From positions 16,284 to 80,283 of the forward strand of contig JAJNBG010000009.1 of assembly GCA_021155905.1 (NCBI GenBank): 64,000 nucleotides of DNA. Reading direction: 5' to 3'. This document shows, piece after piece, positions 1-9,352 of this stretch. Position 1 is the first letter of the stretch. Each line of letters starts with the position of its first letter. Both the position numbers and the translations under genes were made by a program. A model generated the notes under the pieces. It was given only the letters and a program-made list of their open reading frames with translations, ran no database searches and was not told where the DNA came from. The DNA is from Bacteroidota bacterium (GTDB lineage: Bacteria > Bacteroidota > Bacteroidia > B-17B0 > Aurantibacillaceae).

Positions 1-212
1 ACGATATTCACTTTCCCTGAGTCATGTGGGTAACCAGGAACGATCACCGCATCATATGGTTTTTTGTCACAAGCTGTTTCAAAACAAGCGATTGGGTCTG
101 TATAGAATAAGTTGTAATACCAACCACAGCTATTAAAGCCTATAGACAATAGGCAAGAAGCACCGATGAAAAAAAAGGTCCTGATAGATTTATAAGATTC
201 ATATAATTTCAT
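1..212 (-). CDS. YdcF/ElyC-like (DUF218) lipoprotein, 3' part outside window
   Basis: Manual minus-strand translation from ATG at 212: MKLYESYKSIRTFFFIGASCLLSIGFNSCGWYYNLFYTDPIACFETACDKKPYDAVIVPGYPHDSGKVNIV; lipobox-like start and 'DAVIVPGYP' typical of DUF218. Open to the window edge. Confidence 0.6.
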   Translation of the reverse strand, partial: MKLYESYKSIRTFFFIGASCLLSIGFNSCGWYYNLFYTDPIACFETACDKKPYDAVIVPGYPHDSGKVNI

Positions 213-280
213 GGTTATTCAAAACTAGTTAATTTTAAGAATTTAATAGTATTAAAATATTATAAATACCTTTATCAGTA

Positions 281-751
281 ATGAAATCAAATACTCTCAT
301 TTATACTGACGGTTCCTGTCACACGCAACTATGTCTGGGTGCCTGGGCAGCAGTTATTTTAGTAAATGATGAAAAAATAATCCTTAGTGGAAAGGAATCC
401 GATACGACCCATAACCGAATGGAGATACAGGCAGTAATCCAATCTATTTTGTACGTGAAAAATAATTTTAAAGACGTAAAGAACATACATATTGTTTCAG
501 ATAGTCAATACGTGGTTGGGTTAATTGACAGGCAAGCAAAATTTATTGCAGGGAAATTCCTGACGAAGTCGGGAAACGACATTCGTAATAAAGATCTGGT
601 AAAAGGATTCCTTGAACTTGTTTCGTCAATGGATATTCGATTTGAGAAGATCAAGGCCCATCAGAAGGCAACGGAGGTTATCAATTACAATATAGAGGTG
701 GATAAGATTTGCAGGCAGCTCGTAAGAGAGTCGGTAAAGCAAGATGCTTAA
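281..751 (+). CDS. rnhA: ribonuclease HI family protein
   Basis: YTDGSC, NRMEIQAV, SDSQYVVG and IKAHQ motifs of RNase H. Confidence 0.85.
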   Translation: MKSNTLIYTDGSCHTQLCLGAWAAVILVNDEKIILSGKESDTTHNRMEIQAVIQSILYVKNNFKDVKNIHIVSDSQYVVGLIDRQAKFIAGKFLTKSGNDIRNKDLVKGFLELVSSMDIRFEKIKAHQKATEVINYNIEVDKICRQLVRESVKQDA

Positions 752-772
752 ATTCATAGTTGAAAGCGAATA

Positions 773-1366
773 TTATTTGCTTTTTCGCCTTTTTAAAATC
801 CAATAAATTCCTTTCACGTTTGCTTCCCATTTTGGCAACATCAGGATCATAATTATTTCTTCGATAAGGTTAAGCCCGGTAATAATTGCGGCTGTATAAA
901 ACAGAAGGTAAATGGGCTCGATGATAAAGAATAACAGAATAAAAAAAGATCCCTGGAGTATAGCGGCAATCTTGGCGAGATAAGTGTGAAAACTCGTCAT
1001 TTTTTTATATCGAACAAACGCCAAAATATTTTGAACAATAAATAATCCTAAAAGAATTCCTAAAGGAATTATTTCTTCGACAATAAATTGAAACTTAAAA
1101 ACAAATACACCGATAATGGCGGCAACTATCGTGAGATCATCCGCAATTGAATCCAATTTGGAACCTATTACGCTTGTGGCATTGAAACGTCTTGCTAAAT
1201 ATCCATCAATCACATCTGTCAGGAAGCTGATACAGAGCATCCATTTAAATACATCCAGGTTTCTGGTAAACGCCAGGTACGCTAATACAGGAGCGGTAAT
1301 AATCCGATAGATCGAAATACCATTGACTATTTTGTAGCTGAGTTTTTGCATTGAAATTAATCTCAT
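773..1366 (-). CDS. CDP-alcohol phosphatidyltransferase family protein
   Basis: Signature DG-x2-AR-x8-G-x3-D-x3-D (DVIDGYLARRFNATSVIGSKLDSIADD) and several TM segments. Confidence 0.88.
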   Translation of the reverse strand: MRLISMQKLSYKIVNGISIYRIITAPVLAYLAFTRNLDVFKWMLCISFLTDVIDGYLARRFNATSVIGSKLDSIADDLTIVAAIIGVFVFKFQFIVEEIIPLGILLGLFIVQNILAFVRYKKMTSFHTYLAKIAAILQGSFFILLFFIIEPIYLLFYTAAIITGLNLIEEIIMILMLPKWEANVKGIYWILKRRKSK

Positions 1367-1634
1367 TTAATAAAACCACACAAAACACCTCTCTTTTGCA
1401 TTGATATTCTACAATATTTTAATTTTTTGACCCGTGTATCAAAACTAATAATTTTCGTGATTTTTTTTAGAACAGAATATTGCAAATACCTATTGATTTA
1501 ATATTCCACGCACTAAGAAGTTATTGACGTGTTGTAAAAAACTGATGAACGCTTACATTGATATGATAAAAGCCCTGACGTAGCGATTCGAAAAAAAGAA
1601 TTACAATAAATGTGATTAGATTTTTATCAATAAA

Positions 1635-1664
1635 AAAGCCCTTAAAAATTAATTTAAGGGCTTT
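1635..1664 (-). terminator. Rho-independent-like hairpin downstream of tRNA-Lys
   Basis: AAAGCCCTTA-aaaattaatt-TAAGGGCTTT inverted repeat. Confidence 0.7.
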
Positions 1665-1690
1665 CTAAAACCGAAAACTGAAAATTCTTG

Positions 1691-1763
1691 TGATCCTGCT
1701 GGGACTCGAACCCAGGGCCCATACATTAAAAGTGTATTGCTCTACCAGCTGAGCTACAGAATC
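1691..1763 (-). tRNA. tRNA-Lys (anticodon TTT)
   Basis: Reverse complement GATTCTGTAGCTCAGCTGGTAGAGCAATACACTTTTAATGTATGGGCCCTGGGTTCGAGTCCCAGCAGGATCA folds as a cloverleaf; acceptor GATTCTG/CAGGATC pairs, anticodon loop CTTTTAA. Confidence 0.95.
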
Positions 1764-1904
1764 ATGAAGTTAAGAACGTTTCTACCTTTTCGGGCTGCAA
1801 ATATATAAACCAATTTGTAACTAGCAAAACTTTTTTTATTATTTTTTTAATTTATTTTCTTGGCTTGTTTTTACTGGCTATTAGCGTTATTTTTATGATC
1901 ACTT

Positions 1905-2366
1905 ATGGATTTTACACCTCAGATAAATTTGTTAAAAGGATTTTGTACATTGAATTTTGGCGTATCATCTGTTGACGCAGAATTGGTTTTTGGAAAACCG
2001 GAAGAAATGCAGGTGTTAGATGATCCGATTTTGGAAACTTCATGCACGGTGTATCATTATTGGGATTCCGGATTTTCTTTATTTTTTGATAATAAAAATG
2101 CCATGAAATTCGGAAGCGTAGAGGTTGATAATAAAGATACTTTATTGTTTGGACAAAAATTATTTTCCTTAAACGAGAAGCAATTAACGGATTTGATGAA
2201 AGAACACAAGTATGAATTGTCGGACACAGAGCGGCAGGAATGGGGCGAGAAGCGTTTGAGTTTCGATGAAGCAGGTTTGGATTGTTATTTTGAAAACGGA
2301 AAACTGACTTCTATAAATTTTGGGGTCATCGATGAACCCGGTACTTTTGAATTCCTTCCCAATTAA
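1905..2366 (+). CDS. hypothetical protein upstream of kdnA
   Basis: 153-aa ORF, co-directional with the Kdo8N genes; no family recognised. Confidence 0.6.
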   Translation: MDFTPQINLLKGFCTLNFGVSSVDAELVFGKPEEMQVLDDPILETSCTVYHYWDSGFSLFFDNKNAMKFGSVEVDNKDTLLFGQKLFSLNEKQLTDLMKEHKYELSDTERQEWGEKRLSFDEAGLDCYFENGKLTSINFGVIDEPGTFEFLPN

Positions 2367-2427
2367 ACTATTATAAGAAACTGTTTACGTTTTAAACGAT
2401 TAAGATTAACCATTAAAATTAAAAGAA

Positions 2428-3636
2428 ATGCCTGGAACTGAATTATTTGGCGCAGAAGAGCGCAAGGAAATTGAAGATGTATTGTCAACCGGAGTTTTGT
2501 TCCGTTATAACCATGATGCGTTGCGAAACAATCACTGGAAAGCAAAGGATTTTGAAGCAGAGGTGAAAAAAATTACCGGTGCAAAATTTGCGCATGCTAT
2601 GAGTAGTGGCTCGACAGCAGTTGCGACGGCTCTTGCCGCAAGTGGTATCGGAACAGGCGATGAAGTAATTGTGCCGCCGTTTACATTTATGGCAACGGTT
2701 GAAGCCGTGTTATTTGTTGGAGCATTGCCAGTGTTTGCTGAAATTGATGAAACGCTGTGTTTGAGCGCTGAAGGAATCAAAAAGGCCATTACTCCAAAAA
2801 CTAAAGCAGTGTGCCTGGTGCACATGTGTGGTGGTATGGCAGACATGGACCCAATTATGAAAGTGATTAATGATCACAACTTAATTTTAGTGGAAGATGC
2901 GGGACAGTCTTTTGCTTCCTCTTATAAAGGTACCGCTACCGGTTTATTTGGAAAAGCGGGTTGTTATTCTTTCGATTTCTTTAAAATTGCAACAGCGGGT
3001 GAAGGTGGTGTCATGGTGACTAACGATGAAACTACATACAAGAAAGCGGATGTGTACAGTGATCATGGTCATGATCATATTGGTGCTGTTCGTGGTATGG
3101 AACAACATCCATATTTAGGATTTAACTATAGGATTTCCGAATTGCATGCGGCGGTTGGTGTGGCTCAAACACGCAGAGTGCCTCAGATCAAAGAAAAGAA
3201 CCGTACCAATAAAAAATTCATGACGGATATTTTATCTAAGGTTCCCGGAATTTCTTTTGCGAAATTAGCGGACCCGGAAGGTGATTCTGCTACCTGTTTA
3301 AATCTGTTATTACCTGATACTGCTACGGCTCAACGCGTGGTGGATGAAATGAAAGCTTCCGGCGTGGTTGGTTTTGATTATTGGTTTAAAAATATGTACC
3401 ATTTTATTAATCAATGGGATCACATTAAAGAATTACGTACCGTTTCCAAACTCCCAATTGAAGTATTAGGTGCGCCACAGGATTACAAAAATCTTCAGTT
3501 ACCAAAAACACAGGAGACAATTGGCCGTTTAATTTCATTTGGCATTAAATACAAGTGGACAGAAGAGGATATGAAAACGTTGACTTCTAAGATAGCGGAT
3601 TGTGTTACTAAAGCCTTAAAAACTGAAAACGTATAA
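2428..3636 (+). CDS. kdnA: DegT/DnrJ/EryC1/StrS aminotransferase, probable 8-amino-3,8-dideoxy-manno-octulosonate transaminase
   Basis: PLP sugar aminotransferase motifs (SSGSTAVATAL, EDAGQSF, SFDFFKIATAGEGGVMVTND); adjacent to a KdnB-like dehydrogenase and kdsA. Confidence 0.8.
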   Translation: MPGTELFGAEERKEIEDVLSTGVLFRYNHDALRNNHWKAKDFEAEVKKITGAKFAHAMSSGSTAVATALAASGIGTGDEVIVPPFTFMATVEAVLFVGALPVFAEIDETLCLSAEGIKKAITPKTKAVCLVHMCGGMADMDPIMKVINDHNLILVEDAGQSFASSYKGTATGLFGKAGCYSFDFFKIATAGEGGVMVTNDETTYKKADVYSDHGHDHIGAVRGMEQHPYLGFNYRISELHAAVGVAQTRRVPQIKEKNRTNKKFMTDILSKVPGISFAKLADPEGDSATCLNLLLPDTATAQRVVDEMKASGVVGFDYWFKNMYHFINQWDHIKELRTVSKLPIEVLGAPQDYKNLQLPKTQETIGRLISFGIKYKWTEEDMKTLTSKIADCVTKALKTENV

Positions 3637-4718
3637 TGCTTCATAAAAATTTTAAAAACATTGATAAGGTAACTTATGGTCGTGGTTCTTTTTCCCAGTT
3701 AGCTGAGACAGTTGAACCTATCCGCAAGGAGAACAATAATTATTTCGTTTACGTCGTGGATAATTATTTTAAAGGAAAGGAGTTATCCAATAAACTACAG
3801 AATAAACCGGAAGATTTGATCTATTACATTGATGTGGATCCTCATGAGCCGACGACAGATCAGATTGATACTTTACGGGATGAAATACTTTCCAGGAAAG
3901 GACTTCCGAGTGGAGTGATTGGTATTGGTGGAGGAAGCATTATGGATATTGCGAAAGCATTGTCGTTAATGCTTACCAACGAAGGATCCTCCAGTTTATA
4001 TCAGGGATTAAATCTAATTAAGAAAGCCGGAGTATATCATTTAGGCGTTCCAACTATTTCAGGAACGGGTGCGGAGGTGTCGATGACAGCAGTGTTAACC
4101 GGACCCGAAAAGAAGTTAGGATTGAAATGTGACTGGACGGTGTTTAACCAGGTAATTCTTGATCCTGAATTGATAGCATCGGTTCCTACAGATTGGTGGT
4201 TTTACACAGGGATGGATACATACATTCATTGTATTGAATCTGAAACAGGCATTAGAAACAACGCATTCAGTCTTGCCTATGGGGAGCAATCCTTAAAATT
4301 GTGCCGTGAAGTATATTTGGGCGAAAACGCGGGAAGAACTCCGGAGAATGATGATAAATTAATGGTCGCTTCGTTGATGGGTGGTTTAAGTTTGACCTAC
4401 AGCGAAGTGGGTGCTTGCCATGCAATCAGCTATGGATTATCAAAAATATTAGGGACGCGCCATTGTTACGCAAACTGTATTATTTTTCAACACCTGGGAG
4501 ATATTTATAAAAAAGGACATAGTGAGTTCATGGAGATGATTAAAAAACATAAGATTGAATTGCCTCAAAATTTAAGCAAAGAATGGAGCGAAGAAACGAT
4601 AACGGCTATGGCAACAGTTTCTTACAATTTGCCTTTTATGTGGAATCATGCATTTGGGGACAATTACAAGGAAATTGCAACCATGGATTATATAAAAGAT
4701 TTATTCAGAAGATTGTAA
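3636..4718 (+). CDS. kdnB: iron-containing alcohol dehydrogenase family, probable 3-deoxy-manno-octulosonate-8-oxidase
   Basis: GGGSIMDIAKA, PTISGTGAEVS, HAISYGLSKILGTRH motifs of Fe-ADH; start overlaps kdnA stop (TAATG). Confidence 0.8.
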   Translation: MLHKNFKNIDKVTYGRGSFSQLAETVEPIRKENNNYFVYVVDNYFKGKELSNKLQNKPEDLIYYIDVDPHEPTTDQIDTLRDEILSRKGLPSGVIGIGGGSIMDIAKALSLMLTNEGSSSLYQGLNLIKKAGVYHLGVPTISGTGAEVSMTAVLTGPEKKLGLKCDWTVFNQVILDPELIASVPTDWWFYTGMDTYIHCIESETGIRNNAFSLAYGEQSLKLCREVYLGENAGRTPENDDKLMVASLMGGLSLTYSEVGACHAISYGLSKILGTRHCYANCIIFQHLGDIYKKGHSEFMEMIKKHKIELPQNLSKEWSEETITAMATVSYNLPFMWNHAFGDNYKEIATMDYIKDLFRRL

Positions 4719-4728
4719 ATGAGTAGTG

Positions 4729-4811
4729 CCCGCAGATTTCACAGATCTAGGGGAAATAGAAAATAATTAAAAAATAAAAATAAGCCAGCGCAATCTGCGA
4801 GATCAGCGGGA
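4729..4811. repeat. intergenic repeat family A (GCAGATT type), copy 1
   Basis: CCCGCAGATTTCACAGATC ... GCGCAATCTGCGAGATCAGCGGGA, near-inverted halves flanking an A-rich spacer. Confidence 0.7.
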
Positions 4812-4828
4812 CATAAAATAAAAAAAAC

Positions 4829-5659
4829 ATGTCAAGAAAAATAGTAAAAGTAGGAGATATTGAGTGCGGAAGTAAAGACCTGTTCCTGATCTCAGGACCA
4901 TGTGTCATTGAAGACGAATTAACCATGATGAAAACGGCCGAGAAGCTGAAAGAAGTTTCGGAGCGTCTTAAAATCAAAATCATTTATAAATCATCTTTCA
5001 CAAAAGATAATCGTAGTAGCTTAAGTTACTACCAGGGACCGGGTTTAACTAAAGGTTGTGAGATGCTTGCTAAGATCAGAACACAATTTGGTTTCCCGAT
5101 TTTAACGGATATTCATTCACACGATCAGGCAACTGCTGCCGGTGAAGTAGTTGATGTATTGCAGATTCCTGCCTATTTGTGTATGCAATCATCCTTGTTA
5201 GTGGCATCATCAAAAACCGGGAAAGTAATTAATATTAAGCACGGACAGTTTTTAGCACCGGATAATATGAAACACCCGGCTCAGAAATGTGTTGATTCAG
5301 GTAATGATCAGATTATTTTAACCGAGCGCGGTTTTTCATTCGGATACAATGACTTAATTGTTGATCCCCGTGCTTTTTACCACATGAATAATATCGGTTA
5401 TCCGGTAGTATTTGACGTGACTCATTGTGTTAGAAAATATGGTATCCCGAGTTCGGATAAAAAAGGAGGCGCAAGAGAGTTCTTACCAGTATTGGCAAGA
5501 GCCGGTGTAGCGAGCGGAATCGATGGAATGTTTATTGAGACTCATCCTGAACCGGAAAAAGCCTTATGTGATGCGGCATCTCAATTATGTGTGTACGATC
5601 TGGAAGAATTTTTAAAGCCTATCATTGAACTACATAATGTAGAAGTGAAATACAGATAG
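4829..5659 (+). CDS. kdsA: 3-deoxy-8-phosphooctulonate synthase
   Basis: SGPCVIEDE, YKSSFTKDNRSS, PILTDIHS, FDVTHCVR, GMFIETHPEP motifs. Confidence 0.95.
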   Translation: MSRKIVKVGDIECGSKDLFLISGPCVIEDELTMMKTAEKLKEVSERLKIKIIYKSSFTKDNRSSLSYYQGPGLTKGCEMLAKIRTQFGFPILTDIHSHDQATAAGEVVDVLQIPAYLCMQSSLLVASSKTGKVINIKHGQFLAPDNMKHPAQKCVDSGNDQIILTERGFSFGYNDLIVDPRAFYHMNNIGYPVVFDVTHCVRKYGIPSSDKKGGAREFLPVLARAGVASGIDGMFIETHPEPEKALCDAASQLCVYDLEEFLKPIIELHNVEVKYR

Positions 5660-5683
5660 AAGTAAACTTAAAAACTCATTATT

Positions 5684-6553
5684 ATGCAAACTATTAAATC
5701 ATTTAAATTACTGATTATTGCTTTGGTGGTTTGCAGTAATGTGTGTTCTCAAACTAACGTGTATAAACCATTTCCTGAAGGAAATGCAATTTGGTCCGTA
5801 AATAAAAATTCTACAACGGTGTCTGGTTATTATAAGTATCAAACTTCGGGAGATACATTAATCGGAGCTTACACTTACAATAAAGTGTTATATGCTTACA
5901 ATCTTACGCCTGGCCCTTTTAATTTTAGTCCCTATACTTTTGAGTTTGCCTACAGGAATGACTCCATCAATAAAAAAGTGTATTACCTGGATGTTACAGG
6001 TGGTGCAAATATTGACATACTATGGTATGATTTCAATTTGAATGTAGGCGATACGGTGCCCAGTACATATGCATATGGAAGATATATGACTAGCAGAGAT
6101 AGAGTTGTTCAATCTATAGATAGCATATTAATTTGTGGTTCATATCATAAACGATTTAATTTTAATTGTATTGATGATGCATCTGATTTAGTTGAGGGAG
6201 TTGGATTTATGGATCATTTTGTTCAGTCACGTCGTGATAATGAATGCCCTTTTGAACCAGTGGAAGTTTACTATACAGGGTTTTCAACGTGTTATTTTAC
6301 TTCTGTTAAAGAACATTTAAAAAATGATCAGATCACACTATATCCGGATCCAACAAGTTTAGAATTAAAAATTAATAGTTCATTGCAAATATCTGAATAC
6401 ACAATCATTAACAATATTGGAGCAATTATTTTAAAGGGGAATTTAGCAGATTCCAAATCAATAGATGTGTCTTCTTTAGCCAATGGATTATATGTTATTA
6501 AACTGAAGGATAAGTCAGGGAAAAATTATCAATCAAAATTTATAAAGCAATAA
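5684..6553 (+). CDS. secreted protein with T9SS type A sorting domain
   Basis: Signal peptide; C-terminal ITLYPDPTS...LANGLYVIKLKDKSGKNYQSKFIKQ typical of Por_Secre_tail. Confidence 0.75.
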   Translation: MQTIKSFKLLIIALVVCSNVCSQTNVYKPFPEGNAIWSVNKNSTTVSGYYKYQTSGDTLIGAYTYNKVLYAYNLTPGPFNFSPYTFEFAYRNDSINKKVYYLDVTGGANIDILWYDFNLNVGDTVPSTYAYGRYMTSRDRVVQSIDSILICGSYHKRFNFNCIDDASDLVEGVGFMDHFVQSRRDNECPFEPVEVYYTGFSTCYFTSVKEHLKNDQITLYPDPTSLELKINSSLQISEYTIINNIGAIILKGNLADSKSIDVSSLANGLYVIKLKDKSGKNYQSKFIKQ

Positions 6554-6556
6554 AAA

Positions 6557-6961
6557 ATGAAAAAATTAATTTTTATTCTTGCATGCGGGTTTATCTGCAC
6601 CACAGTATCTGCTCAAAGCCTTTACATTAATGGAAGTAAAAAAGGTGAAATAGAGTCGGATGGAGACGTTTATATTGGCGGGTCTAAAAAAGGCCAGATT
6701 GAATCAGATGGTGACGTTTATGTCAATGGTTCAAAAAAAGGTCAGATTGAATCTGATGGCGATATCTATCTAAATGGTAGTAAAGTAGGACAGATTGAAA
6801 GCGACGGGGATGTTTATAAAAATGGTTCCAAAATCGGTCAAATAGAATCGGATGGCGATATTTACAAGAATGGTTCTAAAATCGGAGATTGTAAAGGAGT
6901 GAAAAAAGAATGGGTTGGGGCGGTTGTTTTCTTTTTCTTTATCGAAGATTTAGCGTATTAA
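6557..6961 (+). CDS. secreted 16-aa tandem-repeat protein
   Basis: Signal peptide MKKLIFILACGFICTTVSAQ then five copies of G(Q/E)IESDGD(V/I)Yx(N/G)GSKx. Confidence 0.75.
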   Translation: MKKLIFILACGFICTTVSAQSLYINGSKKGEIESDGDVYIGGSKKGQIESDGDVYVNGSKKGQIESDGDIYLNGSKVGQIESDGDVYKNGSKIGQIESDGDIYKNGSKIGDCKGVKKEWVGAVVFFFFIEDLAY

Positions 6962-7052
6962 TGAGTCAATTAGTTAATGAGTCAATTCGAATTATTTTTT
7001 ACACATAATTTCATTGTCACATAGACTAATTGTCAAATTGTCAAATTAAGTT
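6961..7052. repeat. intergenic repeat family B (GAGTCAATT / ATTGTCA type), copy 1
   Basis: ATGAGTCAATTAGTTAATGAGTCAATTCGA...ATTGTCACATAGACTAATTGTCAAATTGTCAAATTA; second copy reverse-complemented at 58146-58236. Confidence 0.7.
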
Positions 7053-7547
7053 ATGATATTATCAAGTATTGTTGCGGCATCCCTGAACAATGGGATAGGA
7101 AAAGATAACCAGTTGCCCTGGCATTTGCCGGCAGATCTTAAATTTTTTAAAACAACCACGATGGGATGTCCTGTTGTGATGGGGCGTAAAACATTTCAAT
7201 CGATTGGTAGAACATTGCCAGGCAGAAAGAATGTAGTCATCACACGTGATAAAACATTTAATGCAGATAAAGCATTTGATATTGAGGTTGTATCCGGTAT
7301 TGAAGAAGCAATCACCAGTTTACAATCAGAAAGGGAAGTGTTCATTATTGGTGGAGGAGAAATTTTCCGACAATCCATGGATCTGATCGATACTATTTAC
7401 CTGACCGTAGTTAATACAACACTGGAGGCAGATGTTTTTTTTCCTGAAATTGATAAAACTAAATTCGAATTGGTTTGGGAAGAGGCGCATCTGGCAGATG
7501 AAAAAAATAAGTTTGATTACACGTTTCAAAAATATGTAAGAAAATGA
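7053..7547 (+). CDS. folA: dihydrofolate reductase
   Basis: LNNGIGKDNQLPWHLPADLKFFK, VMGRKTFQSIG, FIIGGGEIF motifs. Confidence 0.95.
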   Translation: MILSSIVAASLNNGIGKDNQLPWHLPADLKFFKTTTMGCPVVMGRKTFQSIGRTLPGRKNVVITRDKTFNADKAFDIEVVSGIEEAITSLQSEREVFIIGGGEIFRQSMDLIDTIYLTVVNTTLEADVFFPEIDKTKFELVWEEAHLADEKNKFDYTFQKYVRK

Positions 7548-8239
7548 ATTCAGTAAAATTAGAAAATATTTTATTTCTTGATATTGAAACCGTTCCTGTA
7601 CAATATCAATATTCGTCCCTTTCGGAGACGGAAAAAGAATTATGGGATAAGAAATTTTTTTATAGTAAAGAGATAACCCCTGAACAACAATACGCTAAGG
7701 CAGGGATTTTTGCGGAGTTTGCAAAAGTTGTGTGTATTGGACTGGGTTTTATGAGTGAGCGTAAATTCAGAACGAAAGCCATTGCAGGAGATGATGAATC
7801 AGCTATTCTAAAAGAGTTTTCAGATTTATTGGAACAATTTTTTAATACCAAAGAACATTTTTTATGTGCCCACAATGGTAAAGAATTTGATTATCCTTTT
7901 TTGTGCAGGCGTTTTTTGGTCAACCGCTTGCCTTTGCCAAAGCTCTTGCAGCTACAGGGATTTAAGCCCTGGGAAGTAAAACACCTGGATACCATGGAAA
8001 TGTGGCGCTTTGGAGATATCAAAAACTTTACGTCACTAAATTTATTGGCTCATGTGTTTGGGATTCCTTCACCAAAAGATGATATTGATGGAAGCCAGAT
8101 CGCCAAAGTATATTATGAGGAAAAAAATATTGAGCGAATTAAAACCTATTGCATCAAAGACGTGGTGACTTTAGCGCGAATTTACCAGTCATTAAAAGGA
8201 TTAACTCCTTTAAGTGAAAGTGATATCATTTATACATAA
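7544..8239 (+). CDS. PolB-like predicted 3'-5' exonuclease
   Basis: LFLDIETVP, HNGKEFDYPFL, KDVVTLARIY exonuclease motifs; 4-nt overlap with folA. Confidence 0.85.
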   Translation: MNSVKLENILFLDIETVPVQYQYSSLSETEKELWDKKFFYSKEITPEQQYAKAGIFAEFAKVVCIGLGFMSERKFRTKAIAGDDESAILKEFSDLLEQFFNTKEHFLCAHNGKEFDYPFLCRRFLVNRLPLPKLLQLQGFKPWEVKHLDTMEMWRFGDIKNFTSLNLLAHVFGIPSPKDDIDGSQIAKVYYEEKNIERIKTYCIKDVVTLARIYQSLKGLTPLSESDIIYT

Positions 8240-8247
8240 CGAAATTT

Positions 8248-8334
8248 CCCGCAGATTACGCAGATTTGCGCGGATAAAATAAATTGCATAATAGTTTAAA
8301 TAAAAATCTACGATAATCTCCGCGATCGGCGGGA
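8248..8334. repeat. intergenic repeat family A, copy 2
   Basis: CCCGCAGATTACGCAGATTTGCGCGG ... AATCTCCGCGATCGGCGGG. Confidence 0.7.
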
Positions 8335-8342
8335 CAAGTAAA

Positions 8343-9341
8343 ATGACAAACGGAAAGAGAATAGCAGTAATTGGAAGTGGAAGTTGGGCAACCGCTATTG
8401 TAAAGATCATTTGCAACAATGCCGGTAAAGTAAGTTGGTTTTTCAGGAACCAGTCTGACATAGATCATATGACTAAATATGGTCATAATCCTCGTTATTT
8501 GAGTTCTGTTCAATTTGATTTAAATAAACTGGAGTTATCTTCCAATTTATTGGAAACGTTAAGGAAAGCAGATATTATTATTTTAGCGGTTCCTTCGGCA
8601 TTTATTCATAATACGTTAAAAGATATTCCAGCCGATGTATTTCAGAATAAAACCGTTTTTTCTGCCATTAAAGGTATAGTACCTGAATACAACCTCATTG
8701 TGGGAGAATATTTAAACACGGTTTACCAGGTTCCGTTGGAGCAAATTGGAGTAATTACCGGCCCCTGCCATGCAGAGGAAGTTGCACTTGAAAAATTATC
8801 TTATCTGACATTGGCTTGCCGTGATGTAGCCAAAGCGGATGAACTCTGTGATTACATGCGTTGCCGCTATATCAAGTGCTCCAGTAGCGATGATATATAC
8901 GGAACGGAATTATCAGCAGTCTTAAAAAATGTGATCGCTGTAGCGGGTGGTATTTGCCATGGCTTAGGATATGGTGATAATTTTTTATCAGTGTTGGTAA
9001 GTAACGCCATCCAGGAAATAGATCGTTTTGTAGCGGCTGTGCATCCAATTGATAGAGATACCAAAGCCTCTGCTTATTTGGGTGATTTGTTGGTAACCGC
9101 TTATTCCCAATTTAGCCGTAACCGTATGTTTGGAACCATGTTAGGCAAAGGCTACAGTGTAAAACAGGCCCAGTTAGAAATGAATATGATTGCTGAAGGA
9201 TATTACGCGGTGAAATGCGTGGTAGAGATCAATAAGAAGTATAATGCTCATATGCCAATCACCAATGCCGTAAATAATATTATTTACAATCAAAAAGATG
9301 CCAGGCATGAAATGGAATTGCTGGCGGAGCAATTGAGTTAA
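8343..9341 (+). CDS. gpsA: NAD(P)H-dependent glycerol-3-phosphate dehydrogenase
   Basis: IAVIGSGSWATAI, GPCHAEEVA, ELSAVLKNVIAVAGGI motifs. Confidence 0.93.
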   Translation: MTNGKRIAVIGSGSWATAIVKIICNNAGKVSWFFRNQSDIDHMTKYGHNPRYLSSVQFDLNKLELSSNLLETLRKADIIILAVPSAFIHNTLKDIPADVFQNKTVFSAIKGIVPEYNLIVGEYLNTVYQVPLEQIGVITGPCHAEEVALEKLSYLTLACRDVAKADELCDYMRCRYIKCSSSDDIYGTELSAVLKNVIAVAGGICHGLGYGDNFLSVLVSNAIQEIDRFVAAVHPIDRDTKASAYLGDLLVTAYSQFSRNRMFGTMLGKGYSVKQAQLEMNMIAEGYYAVKCVVEINKKYNAHMPITNAVNNIIYNQKDARHEMELLAEQLS

Positions 9342-9352
9342 TCCTTCCTAAA

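Noticed and set aside
6640-6890. 48-bp periodic repeat as possible CRISPR or minisatellite
   Set aside because: Repeats are contiguous without spacers and conserve the protein while varying synonymously; coding explanation suffices.
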